64,000 bases of DNA from Xenophilus arseniciresistens (lineage in GTDB: Bacteria; Pseudomonadota; Gammaproteobacteria; Burkholderiales; Burkholderiaceae_C): positions 1 through 64,000 of the forward strand of contig NZ_JAQIPB010000005.1 of assembly GCF_028023875.1 (NCBI RefSeq), in the 5' to 3' direction. Below the pieces are notes generated by a model that saw only the letters and a list, made by a program, of their open reading frames with translations, was not told the origin of the DNA and made no database searches. Below are positions 63,544 to 64,000 of the stretch, in pieces. Made by a program: the position numbers and the translations under genes. Every line of letters starts with the position of its first letter. The stretch's first letter is position 1.

Positions 63544-63918
63544 TTACTGGATCGTCAGCGAGACGGTCTTGTTGACCGGTGCAAGCTTGGCCAGCTTGAG
63601 CACGAGCACGCCATTTTCCAGACGCGCTTCGCTGGCGGCTGCATCGATCTCCTGGGGCAGCTCGTAGGCCGCCTTGTACTGGCGGGCCGCGTCGGCCAGC
63701 GTTTCGATGCGGACCACGGCACCTTCGATGCCGATGTTCAGCTGTTCGCGGGCGATGCCGGGCACGTCCAGGCTCAGGGTCCAGCCCTTGTCGTCTTCCT
63801 GGACGTCCAGGCTGCGGCGGGCGCCGACGAAAGCCTCGTTGACGAAGCGCTCGAAGTTGCGGTCAAAGCTGCGGGGAGCAACGAAAGCGCGGCTGCGCAG
63901 AGCAGGTGCGAAGAACAT
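63544..63918 (-). CDS. Small heat-shock protein (Hsp20/alpha-crystallin)
   Basis: This 124-residue chaperone has an alpha-crystallin domain from about residue 38 to the end: SLDVQEDDKGWTLSLDVPGI, then AREQLNIGIEGAVVRIETL and ENGVLVLKLAKLAP, with the A-x-x-x-n-G-v-L hallmark. It lacks the usual I-x-I oligomerisation tail, ending VSLTIQ. It holds unfolding proteins under stress. AAGGAG nine bases upstream fixes the ATG at 63918. No sigma-32 promoter is clear in the 80 bases to the window edge. Confidence 0.93.
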   Translation of the reverse strand: MFFAPALRSRAFVAPRSFDRNFERFVNEAFVGARRSLDVQEDDKGWTLSLDVPGIAREQLNIGIEGAVVRIETLADAARQYKAAYELPQEIDAAASEARLENGVLVLKLAKLAPVNKTVSLTIQ

Positions 63919-64000
63919 GATCAATCTCCTTGAAAGCCGAAATGGACGAAGGGGACAGGCAATGTGCGTCCCGTACACTGCGCGGCCCTTGTTGTCACGC

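Overview
The window is about 64 kb of very GC-rich, densely coding chromosomal DNA. Gene content and order point to a betaproteobacterium of the order Burkholderiales, most likely family Comamonadaceae (Acidovorax/Variovorax-like); I cannot fix the genus. Signs are the rpsP-rimM-trmD-rplS operon, an orn / M48 protease / pterin dehydratase / rsgA block, an xseB-ispA-dxs operon, several TRAP systems plus a Bug-type TctC receptor, and GC-rich palindromic repeats placed just before start codons. I see no tRNA or rRNA genes, insertion sequences, prophage genes or CRISPR array.

Layout. 0-6 kb: two small membrane proteins, a DUF47/Pit phosphate uptake pair, a flavin 2-hydroxyacid dehydrogenase divergent from a LysR regulator, and a GNAT/TM2 pair. 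6-16 kb: the ribosome and tRNA-modification operon, a CoA pyrophosphatase, a CobD/CbiB-like membrane protein, rsgA, pterin dehydratase, an M48 protease, orn, and a DEAD-box RNA helicase with an RGG-rich tail. 16-26 kb: a GAF protein, an exported dienelactone hydrolase, a histidine-rich ZIP transporter, then a leftward run (EamA exporter, sulfurtransferase, DUF2796 protein, ABC ATPase, ABC permease, DUF3299 protein, tag). The middle of that run resembles zinc-starvation ABC operons of Vibrio and Pseudomonas. 25-30 kb: a lone Rieske oxygenase, then xseB-ispA-dxs for isoprenoid precursors.

30-39 kb: a TRAP receptor on the plus strand behind a terminator-like hairpin, a Na+/H+ antiporter-type protein, and a TRAP DctQM pair on the minus strand. 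Next come an EgtB/SenA-like protein that has lost two of three expected iron-binding histidines, and a hybrid histidine kinase. 39-51.5 kb is a molybdenum block: modABC facing modE across a clear ModE-type operator, a thioredoxin, a GAF-Fis regulator without an AAA+ domain, and a rightward coxSLMDEG plus xdhC-type cluster for a form II CO-dehydrogenase-like molybdenum hydroxylase. Uptake, cofactor handling, maturation and catalysis therefore sit together.

51.5-64 kb: a TctC receptor with a striking dyad in its promoter, a complete MrpA(B)CDEFG cation/proton antiporter operon, the fluoride channel crcB, an Asp/Glu racemase-like protein convergent with a complete TRAP DctPQM operon, an exported helix-hairpin-helix protein, and a small heat-shock protein.

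Most of this is ordinary housekeeping and transport. The items most worth a second look are the EgtB/SenA-like protein, the terminator placed between any possible promoter and the start codon of the TRAP receptor at 29916, the -10 box overlapping a terminator between trmD and rplS, the dyad before tctC, and the Mo-hydroxylase island with its truncated regulator. All functional calls come from reading motifs and context; no database search was run.
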